Shown here: positions 15,720 through 23,588 of the stretch, in pieces
Numbering within the stretch: the first letter of the stretch is position 1
How the letters are laid out: the number at the start of each line of letters is the position of its first letter
Origin: Eubacteriales Family XIII. Incertae Sedis bacterium
GTDB taxonomy: Bacteria; Bacillota; Clostridia; Peptostreptococcales; Anaerovoracaceae
NCBI GenBank assembly: GCA_031266025.1
Contig: JAISBV010000090.1
Coordinates: 1-39,731, forward strand
Reading direction: 5' to 3'
Length of the DNA: 39,731 nt
The notes under the pieces: generated by a model
The model's database searches: none
The model's input: only the letters and a program-made list of their open reading frames with translations
What the model was told of the DNA's origin: nothing
Translations under genes and position numbers: made by a program

Positions 15720-17045
15720 ATGAACTTGAACAATCAGATATGGGAAACACGCCCATTGGAAATATGGGAAAGAGCCAAAGAATTAAGGGCAAAATGGCAG
15801 AAATCCATAGACGAATCGGCGGCGTCCGAAAACGCCTTACTGGCTCACGGCAATGCCGGGCGATTGGATTGGTCGGTAGGATTTACAGGACTTAACATTA
15901 TAGAGGACAACCCCGTGGGCGCGATGTTGGCGAACAAAAGCGACGAATTCAGCCGCAAATGCCGAATGGCGGCGGAAATACGAGGTTGGGGCCGCGAGCT
16001 GTGCGGATATGTAAATAACTGTTGGGGATCTATGTTTCTCGGCCGGCAGTCGGACGGAAGTGAATTTCCGATGCGCGAGATGTCGGTTCCCTTCCCGGAT
16101 CCGTGCGATCAGCACACGAAGCGCGGTCAACAGTGCATGGATCTGTCGCCCATACCCCGTTGGGGTTCTGACTTTACCATGTACCTTGGGCCGCGAGATC
16201 CCGAACGCGAAAAAGCGATGATCGAGCACAAAGTCTATTGCACGCTTCATGTGATCAACGAGATAGAAAGGGTTTTCGGGCGCGAATTCGACGATGAAAA
16301 ATTGATTGCGGCCATAGGTCTCAGGCCGCAAATCGAAATATACGCCCGTGAGATCACGCAACTGATGACAAATATCCCAAGTCCTATCGGACAAAAGGAT
16401 CTCAACTCGTTTTACACAGTGGGAATGCTGACAAAAGTAGATCCCGAAGAAACGCTTGATTTCTGGAGATCCCTAAGGGATGAAATCAAATGGCGGGTTG
16501 ACAATAAGATCGCGGCGGTGGGAACGGAGAGATACCGTTGGATGGAAGCGCATCCGTCGCCTTGGCATTATCTGAAATATTACCGTTATATGGAGAAGTA
16601 CGGCGCCGTATGTATAGGGTCTCAGTATACGCATATGATGGCCGGTACGCTCGAATTAAAAGAAGACGGACGTCTCGGCCCCACAGACGAGCCGCGTCTT
16701 CCAAAAGACAGATCCATAAGGACAAGGGAGGACGCTCTTCGCGCCACGATGCTGCAGGCGAGAATTCCCTGCGGCTTTAAGGCGGACGAATATTTCCGTG
16801 TTACGGCAATTACGGATTTTGCAAAAGGCTTCCATGTGAACGGCGCGATAATGCCCCTGTGGCGCGGCGGCGTCGGATGCACGCTTACAAGAAAAGAGCA
16901 AGCCCTGCGCCTGAATGAAATCGGTGTGAATACACTGCATTACGAGGGCTCGCAACCCGGAGACCGCACCGATATGGACGAACATCATTTTCTTGATCAG
17001 TTGGATATGTGGATGGAAAACCAAGGTTTGAGGATGCTTGATTAG
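15720..17045 (+). CDS. 2-hydroxyacyl-CoA dehydratase / benzoyl-CoA reductase subunit (HGD-D family, BcrB/BzdO-like)
   Basis: This is the larger HGD-D partner (441 residues), close in size to BcrB/BzdO (near 50 kDa). Candidate cluster cysteines are Cys101 (CGYVNNCWG), Cys129 (PFPDPCDQHTKRGQQC, with Cys139) and Cys387 (WRGGVGCTLTRKEQAL). The C-terminal GVNTLHYEGSQPGDRTDMDE corresponds to the family's conserved 'acid-x-R' region after the third cysteine. GGAGG ends only 1 nt before the ATG at 15720, but 7 nt before an in-frame TTG at 15726, which may be the true start. It is separated from its partner by mobile element A (200-nt gap) and followed 15 nt later by the second ATPase. The family is clear; the reaction is not. 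Confidence 0.88.
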   Translation: MNLNNQIWETRPLEIWERAKELRAKWQKSIDESAASENALLAHGNAGRLDWSVGFTGLNIIEDNPVGAMLANKSDEFSRKCRMAAEIRGWGRELCGYVNNCWGSMFLGRQSDGSEFPMREMSVPFPDPCDQHTKRGQQCMDLSPIPRWGSDFTMYLGPRDPEREKAMIEHKVYCTLHVINEIERVFGREFDDEKLIAAIGLRPQIEIYAREITQLMTNIPSPIGQKDLNSFYTVGMLTKVDPEETLDFWRSLRDEIKWRVDNKIAAVGTERYRWMEAHPSPWHYLKYYRYMEKYGAVCIGSQYTHMMAGTLELKEDGRLGPTDEPRLPKDRSIRTREDALRATMLQARIPCGFKADEYFRVTAITDFAKGFHVNGAIMPLWRGGVGCTLTRKEQALRLNEIGVNTLHYEGSQPGDRTDMDEHHFLDQLDMWMENQGLRMLD

Positions 17046-17060
17046 CAAATGGAGGCAAAT

Positions 17061-17837
17061 ATGATCACATGCGGCATAGACGTGGGTTTGGAGAATATTA
17101 AGGTTCTGCTTCTGAAGGATGATCAAATATCGGCCCGCGCTTGCGGGCGTTCCGGAGGGGCCGGCAGGAGCGCGGCGGCAAAAGCCCTTTGGAACGACGT
17201 TTTGAAAAGCGCGGAACTTTCGGCTTCCGATGTGAGCAAGACAGTGGCGACGGGCCGGGGCAGGAAGGATGTGACATTCGCGGACTTCTGCGTCACCGAG
17301 CCGATTGCGGACGCCAAAGCGGCCCTGCGCATATATCCCAAGGCCGTTTCTGTCATGGATATAGGAGCGGATCAGGTTCGCGTAATACCGTTATCCGAAA
17401 AAAACGGGACGTCTCAACCGGCTTTTAATCAAAAATGCTCGGCGGGGCTCGGAACACTGCTCCGATATATGTCAATGCGTCTCGAAATGACATTGGACGA
17501 CATCGGCGCGTGCGCGCATAATCCGGCCGGCGGCGTCACCGTCAACGACGGCTGTATTGTTTTTGCGGAACTTGACGCACTTGAGCTTTTGAATCAAAAT
17601 ACCGGCAGGGAAGATGTGGCCTGCGCAATCATCGAAGCGGTTGTCGTCAGGTTGAACGCCATACTGCACGATAAGACCGCGCCGCCCAAAGAAGGCGTCG
17701 TGTTGATCGGAGGCGTGGCGAAAAACGCCGCCGTCGTAAGCGGCTTGAAAACGCGTTCAGGTATAGATTTCATCGTTCCGAATCACGCGGAATACGGCGG
17801 CGCGCTTGGCGCCGCGCTGCTTGCCGCAGAAAATTAA
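17061..17837 (+). CDS. BadF/BcrD/HgdC-type [4Fe-4S] ATPase, second of two
   Basis: This is the second ASKHA ATPase of the complex, 258 residues. Phosphate loops are GIDVGLENIKVLLL (5-18), which lacks the usual GTT/GST residues, and VMDIGADQVRVI (98-109), which lacks the usual GGQ. Cluster cysteines are Cys126 (NQKCSAGLGTLL) and Cys165 (NDGCIVFAE). GGVAKN follows near 217. The phosphate loops are more diverged than in the first ATPase, hinting at a specialised or weakly active ATP site, as can occur in heterodimeric BCR ATPase pairs. The start at 17061 has GGAGG 5 nt upstream; the ATG at 17049 overlaps that site. Two different ATPases plus two HGD-D subunits is the class I benzoyl-CoA reductase make-up rather than that of a simple dehydratase with one activator. 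Confidence 0.88.
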   Translation: MITCGIDVGLENIKVLLLKDDQISARACGRSGGAGRSAAAKALWNDVLKSAELSASDVSKTVATGRGRKDVTFADFCVTEPIADAKAALRIYPKAVSVMDIGADQVRVIPLSEKNGTSQPAFNQKCSAGLGTLLRYMSMRLEMTLDDIGACAHNPAGGVTVNDGCIVFAELDALELLNQNTGREDVACAIIEAVVVRLNAILHDKTAPPKEGVVLIGGVAKNAAVVSGLKTRSGIDFIVPNHAEYGGALGAALLAAEN

Positions 17838-17838
17838 A

Positions 17839-17860
17839 GTTACTGCTCAGTTGTAGTTAC
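17839..17860 (+). repeat. Degenerate short dispersed repeat
   Basis: GTTACTGCTCAG begins as the family consensus, then diverges and ends in GTAGTTAC. It fills the short gap between the second ATPase and the LarA-like gene. Confidence 0.4.
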
Positions 17861-17882
17861 AAATTAGGAAAGGTGGGTTTAC

Positions 17883-19112
17883 ATGCCGATCTTGCCTGAA
17901 GAAGCTGCCGGGCGGAAGATTCCGAAGATGTACGCGGTAAAGCAAATATTCGCCGACGAGCATATACACGATGCGGACGAAGCCGTAGCGGCATGTTTTG
18001 CGGACGAAGATATTCGCCGCCGCGTACGTCCCGGCGTCTCTGTCGCGATAGCGGTAGGAAGCCGCGGCATCACATCGCTCAAGGAAATAGTGCGCGCGGT
18101 CGTTATAAATCTGAAATCGCTCGGAGCGGAACCGTTTCTGACGCCGGCTATGGGCAGCCACGGCGGCGGCGACGCCGAAATGCAAAAAAAAATCCTCGAA
18201 GACTACGGGGTCACCGAACAGTTTGTGGGCGCGCCCGTTTTAAGCTCCATGGAAACCGTCGTCATAGGGCAAACCGACGACGGCATACCTATCCATATGG
18301 ACGCTTTGGCCGCGCGCGCGGATGCCATTGTGCCCGTCGCGCGCGTAAAACCCCATACGGATTTTTCGGCGCCTATTGAGAGCGGGCTGTGCAAAATGCT
18401 TACTATTGGTCTCGGCAAGCATAACGGTTGCGCCCGTCTTCACAGGGAAGGATTTTCTTCTTTTCCGGACTTGATTCCGAGAGCGGCAAAGACAGTAATC
18501 CGAGAACGCTTCATTGCGTTCGGCATAGCCGTCATAGAAAACGCTCACAAGCGCGTGCACAGCATACACGCCATTCCGGGCGACGCGATTTTGGACAAGG
18601 AGCCGGGGCTTCTGTCATTGAGCAAAAGTCTCTTGCCCAAGCTGCATTTTGCCGCAATAGATGTTTTGATCGTGGAGCAGATCGGAAAAGATATCACGGG
18701 GGCGGGCATGGATCCGAATATTACAGGCAAGACGCCGACCGGTCTCATTCCCGGATTCGACGGCCCGCGCATAAAGAGAATCGTAGCGCTGAGTTTATCT
18801 CCGGGCGCACACCGCAACGCAACCGGTATCGGCATGGCCGATTTCACCACAAAAGAAGTCTACGCGCAAATCGACTTTTTCTCAACTTACGCAAATTGCA
18901 TTGCGTCAGGCACACCCGAAGCCGCCAAAATCCCAATAATGCTTGAAACCGAAGCCGAAGCTGTTCACGCGGCCATACAGACCGCCGCGAAAACGGATAT
19001 CGACAATATCAGGATGGTGAGAATCAGAGACACGTCGAATTTAGGCGAAATACTTGTTTCCGAAGCCCTTTTGCGGGAATGCGAATCAATGCCCGACAAG
19101 TTCCGGTTCTGA
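17883..19112 (+). CDS. LarA-like nickel-pincer racemase/epimerase (DUF2088 family)
   Basis: This protein resembles nickel-dependent lactate racemase LarA and its homologs, which move a hydride at the 2-hydroxy carbon using a nickel-pincer nucleotide. With 409 residues it is the right size. Residues that line up with the LarA histidines and the cofactor-bound lysine are His93 (MGSHGGGDAE), His158 (VKPHTDFSAP), Lys171 (GLCKMLTIG) and His180 (GLGKHNGC); the spacing 65/13/9 resembles 66/10/16 in LarA. AAAGGTGGG precedes the ATG. It is the last gene of the rightward operon; its 3' end overlaps the convergent gene by 27 nt. LarB, LarC and LarE cofactor genes are not in the window. It likely sets the stereochemistry of the 2-hydroxy acid used by the CoA-transferase. 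Confidence 0.85.
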   Translation: MPILPEEAAGRKIPKMYAVKQIFADEHIHDADEAVAACFADEDIRRRVRPGVSVAIAVGSRGITSLKEIVRAVVINLKSLGAEPFLTPAMGSHGGGDAEMQKKILEDYGVTEQFVGAPVLSSMETVVIGQTDDGIPIHMDALAARADAIVPVARVKPHTDFSAPIESGLCKMLTIGLGKHNGCARLHREGFSSFPDLIPRAAKTVIRERFIAFGIAVIENAHKRVHSIHAIPGDAILDKEPGLLSLSKSLLPKLHFAAIDVLIVEQIGKDITGAGMDPNITGKTPTGLIPGFDGPRIKRIVALSLSPGAHRNATGIGMADFTTKEVYAQIDFFSTYANCIASGTPEAAKIPIMLETEAEAVHAAIQTAAKTDIDNIRMVRIRDTSNLGEILVSEALLRECESMPDKFRF

Positions 19113-20582
19113 CGTCATCGCATCGGCAGCGCCCGTATCTATCAGTATTGCGTTCGCGCTCGCGTCGTAATCAACGGAAAAGCCTATCGTCTCCCCTATA
19201 TCTCGCAACTTGAAGTAATTGCTTCCGCCTATGTTGCGTACATCCATATAAACAGCCGTCCCGTCTACAGTAACCACCGAGTCGGGCAGCGCCGCCATAC
19301 CGCCGCGCTCGGGGCTGCCGCTGAGTTCCGTGCCGTCAGGCGTATACTCGCCGTCCGTAATTATCGAAACGGTTTTGCTCGCCGCGTTCCATCCGACGCT
19401 GAAACCAAGGTCGCTGTCTTTGAACATCGCCGCTAAGTCGCGCAACTTGAAATAATTGCTTCCGCCTATGTTATATGCCGAAGGTTGCGCGATGGCGCCG
19501 TCTACCGATACGCCCCCGACAAACGGATTTGCCGCTGCGGGGACGGCGGCGGGCAGCCACCAAAGCTCCCATTCCGGATCCGTCGTAGCGTGATTCGCCG
19601 AAAAAGCCTCGGGCGCGGCGTCGAAATAGCGCCAACCCGACAGGCCGCCGTTTTCCGTTTTGCGCCCGTACTCATAAAAATTGGCGCTGTCCCACGTCGT
19701 GTCTATGATGACCCATCTGCCGCCTATAAAGGCCTCATTCCACGCGTGATTGGAATCGTGTATGTTAAGATCCTTGGACGGCCATTCATTGCCGTTTATG
19801 CCGAGCGCGTAGCCGTATACGAATTTTGCGGGTATATGAGCCGCGCGCAGCAAGGCCGCAGTCAGTCTCGCATAACCTTCGCACACGGCGTGTCCGAGTC
19901 TGAGCGTGCCGAGCGCCGTATTGTCGTCATGACGTCCCGTCCGCACCGCGTCATTGTCATACCAAATATTTCCGGCTACCCAGTCGTGGATTATCCTCGC
20001 TTTCTCATAATCGTCCTCAACGCCTTCCGTAAGCCTGCCCGCAAGCGAGAGGATAACGGGATCGTCGCTCTCTACGCGGTAAGTGGGCCCAAGAAACGCC
20101 GAAAGCGCCGCTATATCCTTGCGCCCGGCTTCGCGAAATCCCTCATTGCGCTCGTACATAATAGGCGTGTTCACAAATATTTCGCCGTCTTGTATGCGGA
20201 TTTGCACATCGCTGTCAAAGAAATAGCTCTTGTACGTCGACCAACGTTCCGCGGAATGATAAAAGGCTACCGTATACTGTCCGTTCGAAAATCTTGCCGT
20301 GTCGACGCTCATGCTGTCGTCGCTCGCGCGGCTCAGCCATTCCTCACCTGCGCTCTTGCCGTTCGTGTTGAAAAATTCTATGCAACCGTAATCGAAATCC
20401 GGGCTCGCGGGCAAATTTTTCACGGAAAAACGCGAACCGTCGACGCTCACACTTATAGACTCATCCGGAAAGTATGAAAATTGCCGCTCAAAATTGAGTC
20501 CGAATATTGCGGGCGTCTGCGCGATTATGAGAACCGCGATTGTGAAAAAGATAACAACCGGCCGAACCGATGATTTTTTCAT
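19086..20582 (-). CDS. Secreted transglutaminase-like protein with two stalk (copper amine oxidase N-like) repeats
   Basis: This exported protein of 498 residues has a signal/anchor segment at about 8-26 (PVVIFFTIAVLIIAQTPAI), a central transglutaminase-like domain and two C-terminal stalk repeats. The protease-type triad is visible: Cys234 (LGHAVCEGYARL), His279 (DSNHAWNE) and Asp294 (IIDTTWD). The repeats each contain NIGGSNYFKLRD, and the DNA repeats too (19205-19240 and 19438-19473). Such proteins act on cell-surface proteins or peptides; the stalk domains are common in Clostridia and bind or position the protein at the wall. ATG at 20582 is used; a GTG at 20594 is possible. The ribosome binding site is weak. 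Its end overlaps the LarA-like gene on the other strand. Confidence 0.88.
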   Translation of the reverse strand: MKKSSVRPVVIFFTIAVLIIAQTPAIFGLNFERQFSYFPDESISVSVDGSRFSVKNLPASPDFDYGCIEFFNTNGKSAGEEWLSRASDDSMSVDTARFSNGQYTVAFYHSAERWSTYKSYFFDSDVQIRIQDGEIFVNTPIMYERNEGFREAGRKDIAALSAFLGPTYRVESDDPVILSLAGRLTEGVEDDYEKARIIHDWVAGNIWYDNDAVRTGRHDDNTALGTLRLGHAVCEGYARLTAALLRAAHIPAKFVYGYALGINGNEWPSKDLNIHDSNHAWNEAFIGGRWVIIDTTWDSANFYEYGRKTENGGLSGWRYFDAAPEAFSANHATTDPEWELWWLPAAVPAAANPFVGGVSVDGAIAQPSAYNIGGSNYFKLRDLAAMFKDSDLGFSVGWNAASKTVSIITDGEYTPDGTELSGSPERGGMAALPDSVVTVDGTAVYMDVRNIGGSNYFKLRDIGETIGFSVDYDASANAILIDTGAADAMTSEPELVGH

Positions 20583-20601
20583 ATTAATTACCACTACTTC
20601 T

Positions 20602-20635
20602 CTTACAGTTCACATAATAATCAAAACTGTTCAAC
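20602..20635 (+). repeat. Short dispersed repeat (diverged copy)
   Basis: CTTACAGTTCACATAATAAT followed by CAAAACTGTTCAAC lines up without gaps to the family consensus and begins with the CAGTTCACA variant seen in elements B and C. It lies between ychF and the transglutaminase-like gene. Confidence 0.5.
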
Positions 20636-20654
20636 CGACCGATCAAACAGTTCT

Positions 20655-21749
20655 CTATACATTGAATAAAAAATGGATCACGTCTCCGTCTTTTACAATA
20701 TACTCCTTACCTTCGGAGCGAATAAGGCCTTTTTCACGCGCGAGAGCCTGGTTGCCTCCGCATTCGACCAATTTGTCATACGCTATGGTTTCGGCGCGAA
20801 TAAATCCCCTCTCGAAATCCGTATGAATGCGTCCGGCGGCCTGCGGCGCTTTGGCGCCGCGGCGAATCGTCCACGCGCGCACCTCGGGTTCTCCCGCCGT
20901 CAGGAAAGATATCAGATCAAGCAGCCGGTATGAGCTTCGCACCAATTGGTCAAGTCCGGATTCCCTAATGCCAAGTTCCTCAAAAAAGAGTCTTTTTTCC
21001 GGCTCGTCCAAATCCGCAAGTTCAGCCTCCAATTTGGCGCACAGGGCGACGACAACCGAACCTTCTGACTCGGCGAACGCCTTGACGCGCTCCACTGCGG
21101 CATTGCCGGCGGCGCCGCCCGCCTCGCTCTCCGAAACATTGGCCGCGTATATAACGGGTTTGAAAGAAAGCAAACCCAAGCCCTTCGTGAATTCTCGCTC
21201 ATCATCCGAAAGCTCCGCCGTTCGCGCCGGTTTCCCGTCTCCGAGCGTCTTGGAAAGTCTCTTGAGAATATCAAGCTCCGTCTGCAGGGATTTGTCGCCC
21301 TTCAGCATCTTCTGAGACTTTTGCATACGCCGTTCCAACATCTCGATATCGGCAAGAATCAATTCCAGATTGATCGTTTCGATATCGGACAGAGGATCAA
21401 GCCGCCCGTCAACGTGAACGACGTTGGCGTCGTCAAAGCAGCGAACCACATGAACGACGGCTTCCACTTCCCGTATGTGCCCAAGGAATTTGTTGCCGAG
21501 ACCTTCGCCCTTTGACGCGCCTCTGACCAAGCCCGCGATATCATAAAACTCTATAGTCGTGTATACCGTTTTTTTCGAGTTATACATATCGTGCAGAACT
21601 TTGAGCCGTTCGTCAGGCACGGCGACGACGCCGATATTGGGTTCTATGGTACAGAACGGATAATTTGCCGCATCCGCTCCGGCCTTCGTGATAGCGTTGA
21701 AAAGCGTGCTCTTCCCGACATTGGGAAGCCCAACTATGCCCAACTTCAT
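20655..21749 (-). CDS. ychF: YchF/OLA1-type ribosome-binding ATPase
   Basis: YchF is a conserved Obg-related P-loop protein that binds ribosomes and prefers ATP to GTP; it has been linked to stress and redox responses. The P-loop GLPNVGKST lies at 6-14, followed by the switch region [22 protein letters not shown] near 68-90. A central helical insert and a C-terminal TGS domain (ending [16 protein letters not shown]) complete the family layout. Length of 364 residues is exactly typical. It lies 20 nt downstream of lgt on the same strand, in a run of housekeeping genes. Identification is firm. Confidence 0.97.
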   Translation of the reverse strand: MKLGIVGLPNVGKSTLFNAITKAGADAANYPFCTIEPNIGVVAVPDERLKVLHDMYNSKKTVYTTIEFYDIAGLVRGASKGEGLGNKFLGHIREVEAVVHVVRCFDDANVVHVDGRLDPLSDIETINLELILADIEMLERRMQKSQKMLKGDKSLQTELDILKRLSKTLGDGKPARTAELSDDEREFTKGLGLLSFKPVIYAANVSESEAGGAAGNAAVERVKAFAESEGSVVVALCAKLEAELADLDEPEKRLFFEELGIRESGLDQLVRSSYRLLDLISFLTAGEPEVRAWTIRRGAKAPQAAGRIHTDFERGFIRAETIAYDKLVECGGNQALAREKGLIRSEGKEYIVKDGDVIHFLFNV

Positions 21750-21769
21750 ATGATCACTCTCTCAATAAA

Positions 21770-22534
21770 TCAATAGAACAGCCTGCCGCGGTATTTTTCT
21801 TTGCGGCGTAAATGTATATATGCTATGCCGCATATAACGAACACTGCGGCGCTCAGCACCTGCGCCTGCCGGAATGTATCGAACAGCATCAGACTGTCCG
21901 TGCGCAGACCTTCAACAAAGAATCGCTCCAATGAATACAATACGCAATAAAGCAGGAACGCCTGCCCTTCAAAGCGCCTGTGATTGTCAACGCGGATCAA
22001 AATCAAAAACAGCAGGAAACACCAAAGCGATTCGTACAGAAACGTCGGATGCACTGTTTGCCCGTCTATCACGATGCCCCAAGGTAAATCCGTCGGCCCT
22101 CCGTGGGCCTCCTGATTGAAATAATTTCCCCAACGGCCAATGGCTTGCGCTACGGCAAATCCCGGCGCCGCCAAATCAAGACTGTCCATAGCGCGAATAT
22201 TCCAAACCTTAAACAATATCATGGCCGTCAGAAGACCGAGCAGCAGCGCGCCGTGTATAGCGAGCCCTCCCGCCCTCGTATTGAATATCTGCATCGGGTC
22301 GTCCTTGAAATCGCTCAAATTGAACAGCACGTAATACAGTCTCGCGCCGATCAAACCTGCCGGCACGCAAAACAGCATGAAATTGATGATTGTATCGGGC
22401 GCATGGTCGTGCTTCCACGCGCGAAAACAAACGACGAATACGCCTGTGGCTATGGCCAATGTGACAATTATACCGTACCACATTATATCTATGCCTAAAA
22501 CCGTGAACGCTATCCTGTCAGGCGGAGATGGCAT
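21770..22534 (-). CDS. lgt: Prolipoprotein diacylglyceryl transferase
   Basis: Lgt moves diacylglycerol from phosphatidylglycerol to the lipobox cysteine of prolipoproteins in the membrane. The signature GRWGNYFNQEAHGGPTD sits at 133-149 and the RAGGLAIHGALLLG segment near 88-101. The protein is highly hydrophobic with about seven membrane helices and has 254 residues. ATG at 22534 is preferred because GAGGGA lies 5 nt upstream; an in-frame GTG stands directly before it. It would process the two lipoproteins encoded at 31015-31566 and 31746-32918. Identification is firm. Confidence 0.97.
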   Translation of the reverse strand: MPSPPDRIAFTVLGIDIMWYGIIVTLAIATGVFVVCFRAWKHDHAPDTIINFMLFCVPAGLIGARLYYVLFNLSDFKDDPMQIFNTRAGGLAIHGALLLGLLTAMILFKVWNIRAMDSLDLAAPGFAVAQAIGRWGNYFNQEAHGGPTDLPWGIVIDGQTVHPTFLYESLWCFLLFLILIRVDNHRRFEGQAFLLYCVLYSLERFFVEGLRTDSLMLFDTFRQAQVLSAAVFVICGIAYIHLRRKEKYRGRLFY

Positions 22535-22618
22535 CACATTCCCTCACTTTCCGTCAAAAAGAGCGGAAATCGTACCCGCTGTCTATGAGAGGCGGGAGAC
22601 ATTTAAGTCTCGTTATTA

Positions 22619-23584
22619 TTATAATACACGCAATGTCAAAAGTATACAAGCAATTGGCAAGCTGATCATAGAAAATACTGTACTTAAAAACGTACCTTCA
22701 GCCGCAAGTTTCGCGTTTGCGCCGTATTCCTGAGCAAAAACCACAGGAAGCGCCGCGCAGGGCATAGCAAACGAAAGTATTATCACACAGCGCACGAGCG
22801 AATCTATATTAAACGGTTCCATTACAAGAAATATAAGGAACGGCATAATCACAAGCCGCAGTACCGCCACAACAATAAGCCGCGGATTCAGGGCCACATC
22901 AAAAAAACTGCTCTGAGCAAGCTGTATACCGATTATGATCATGGACAAAGGCGCCATCATGCTGCCGACGGAAGAAAGTACATTCTGCAGGCCCTCATGC
23001 ACGGGCAGCTGTAACAAAAATATCGCGAGACTTATAAGCGCCGCGTCGAGCGGAACATCAAACACGGACTTCAAACGGCTTGACAGCGGTTCCTTGGGCG
23101 GCTTGCACCGTGAGCCGGTGATCGCGTCATTCTTGATCATGGCGACGCACAGCGTATATTGAAGGACGACTGTAGCCATATTCGAAAGAACTATATAAAA
23201 CAGGCCCGTCGCGCCGAATACGGCCAATATGACGGGGAAACCCATGAAACCGTTGTTTGGAAAGATAATAAAGCTGTGATAAACGCCCTTATCCTCCTTA
23301 TTCACGCGAAGCAGCGCGACTGCGGGCAGCGAACAAAGCCATGAGAAAAGGAACATGCCGAACGATAAAGCAATGATCTCCAACACGAAGCCGACGCCGC
23401 CGCTCTCCATTTTTTGAGTGCTCAATGAATAGAGTACGGCACAGGGAGCGGCTATATTGACGACGATTTTCGAGAGATATTTGCCGGATTCGGACGGCAG
23501 CCAACCCACCCTGTTCGCGATAAATCCGATAAGCGCCATGACGAATACGCCGGCGACCTTGCTGAAAACAACCGATACGCTCAC
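22619..23584 (-). CDS. AEC-family (auxin efflux carrier-like) permease
   Basis: This is a membrane permease of the AEC family, members of which carry malate, malonate or other small organic acids. It has 321 residues and about ten hydrophobic segments, with the central SMMAPLSMIIIGIQLAQS motif (family helix 6 region) and the C-terminal FAMPCAALPVVFAQEYGANAKLAAEGTFLST stretch that is highly conserved. The GTG start at 23584 uses AAGGGTG, which is part of the last codons and stop of nth, so the two are probably translationally linked. Substrate unknown; a monocarboxylate would suit the locus, but there is no direct evidence. Confidence 0.9.
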   Translation of the reverse strand: MSVSVVFSKVAGVFVMALIGFIANRVGWLPSESGKYLSKIVVNIAAPCAVLYSLSTQKMESGGVGFVLEIIALSFGMFLFSWLCSLPAVALLRVNKEDKGVYHSFIIFPNNGFMGFPVILAVFGATGLFYIVLSNMATVVLQYTLCVAMIKNDAITGSRCKPPKEPLSSRLKSVFDVPLDAALISLAIFLLQLPVHEGLQNVLSSVGSMMAPLSMIIIGIQLAQSSFFDVALNPRLIVVAVLRLVIMPFLIFLVMEPFNIDSLVRCVIILSFAMPCAALPVVFAQEYGANAKLAAEGTFLSTVFSMISLPIACILLTLRVL

Positions 23585-23588
23585 AAAT

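Noticed and set aside
13490-17837. Simple annotation as an aromatic (benzoate) degradation operon
   Set aside because: No benzoate-CoA ligase, dienoyl-CoA hydratase, hydroxyacyl dehydrogenase or ring hydrolase genes are present; neighbours are sugar-acid genes.
19485-20477. Long open frame on the plus strand opposite the transglutaminase-like gene
   Set aside because: It has no recognisable motif or ribosome binding site and mirrors a gene with a clear triad and repeats on the minus strand.
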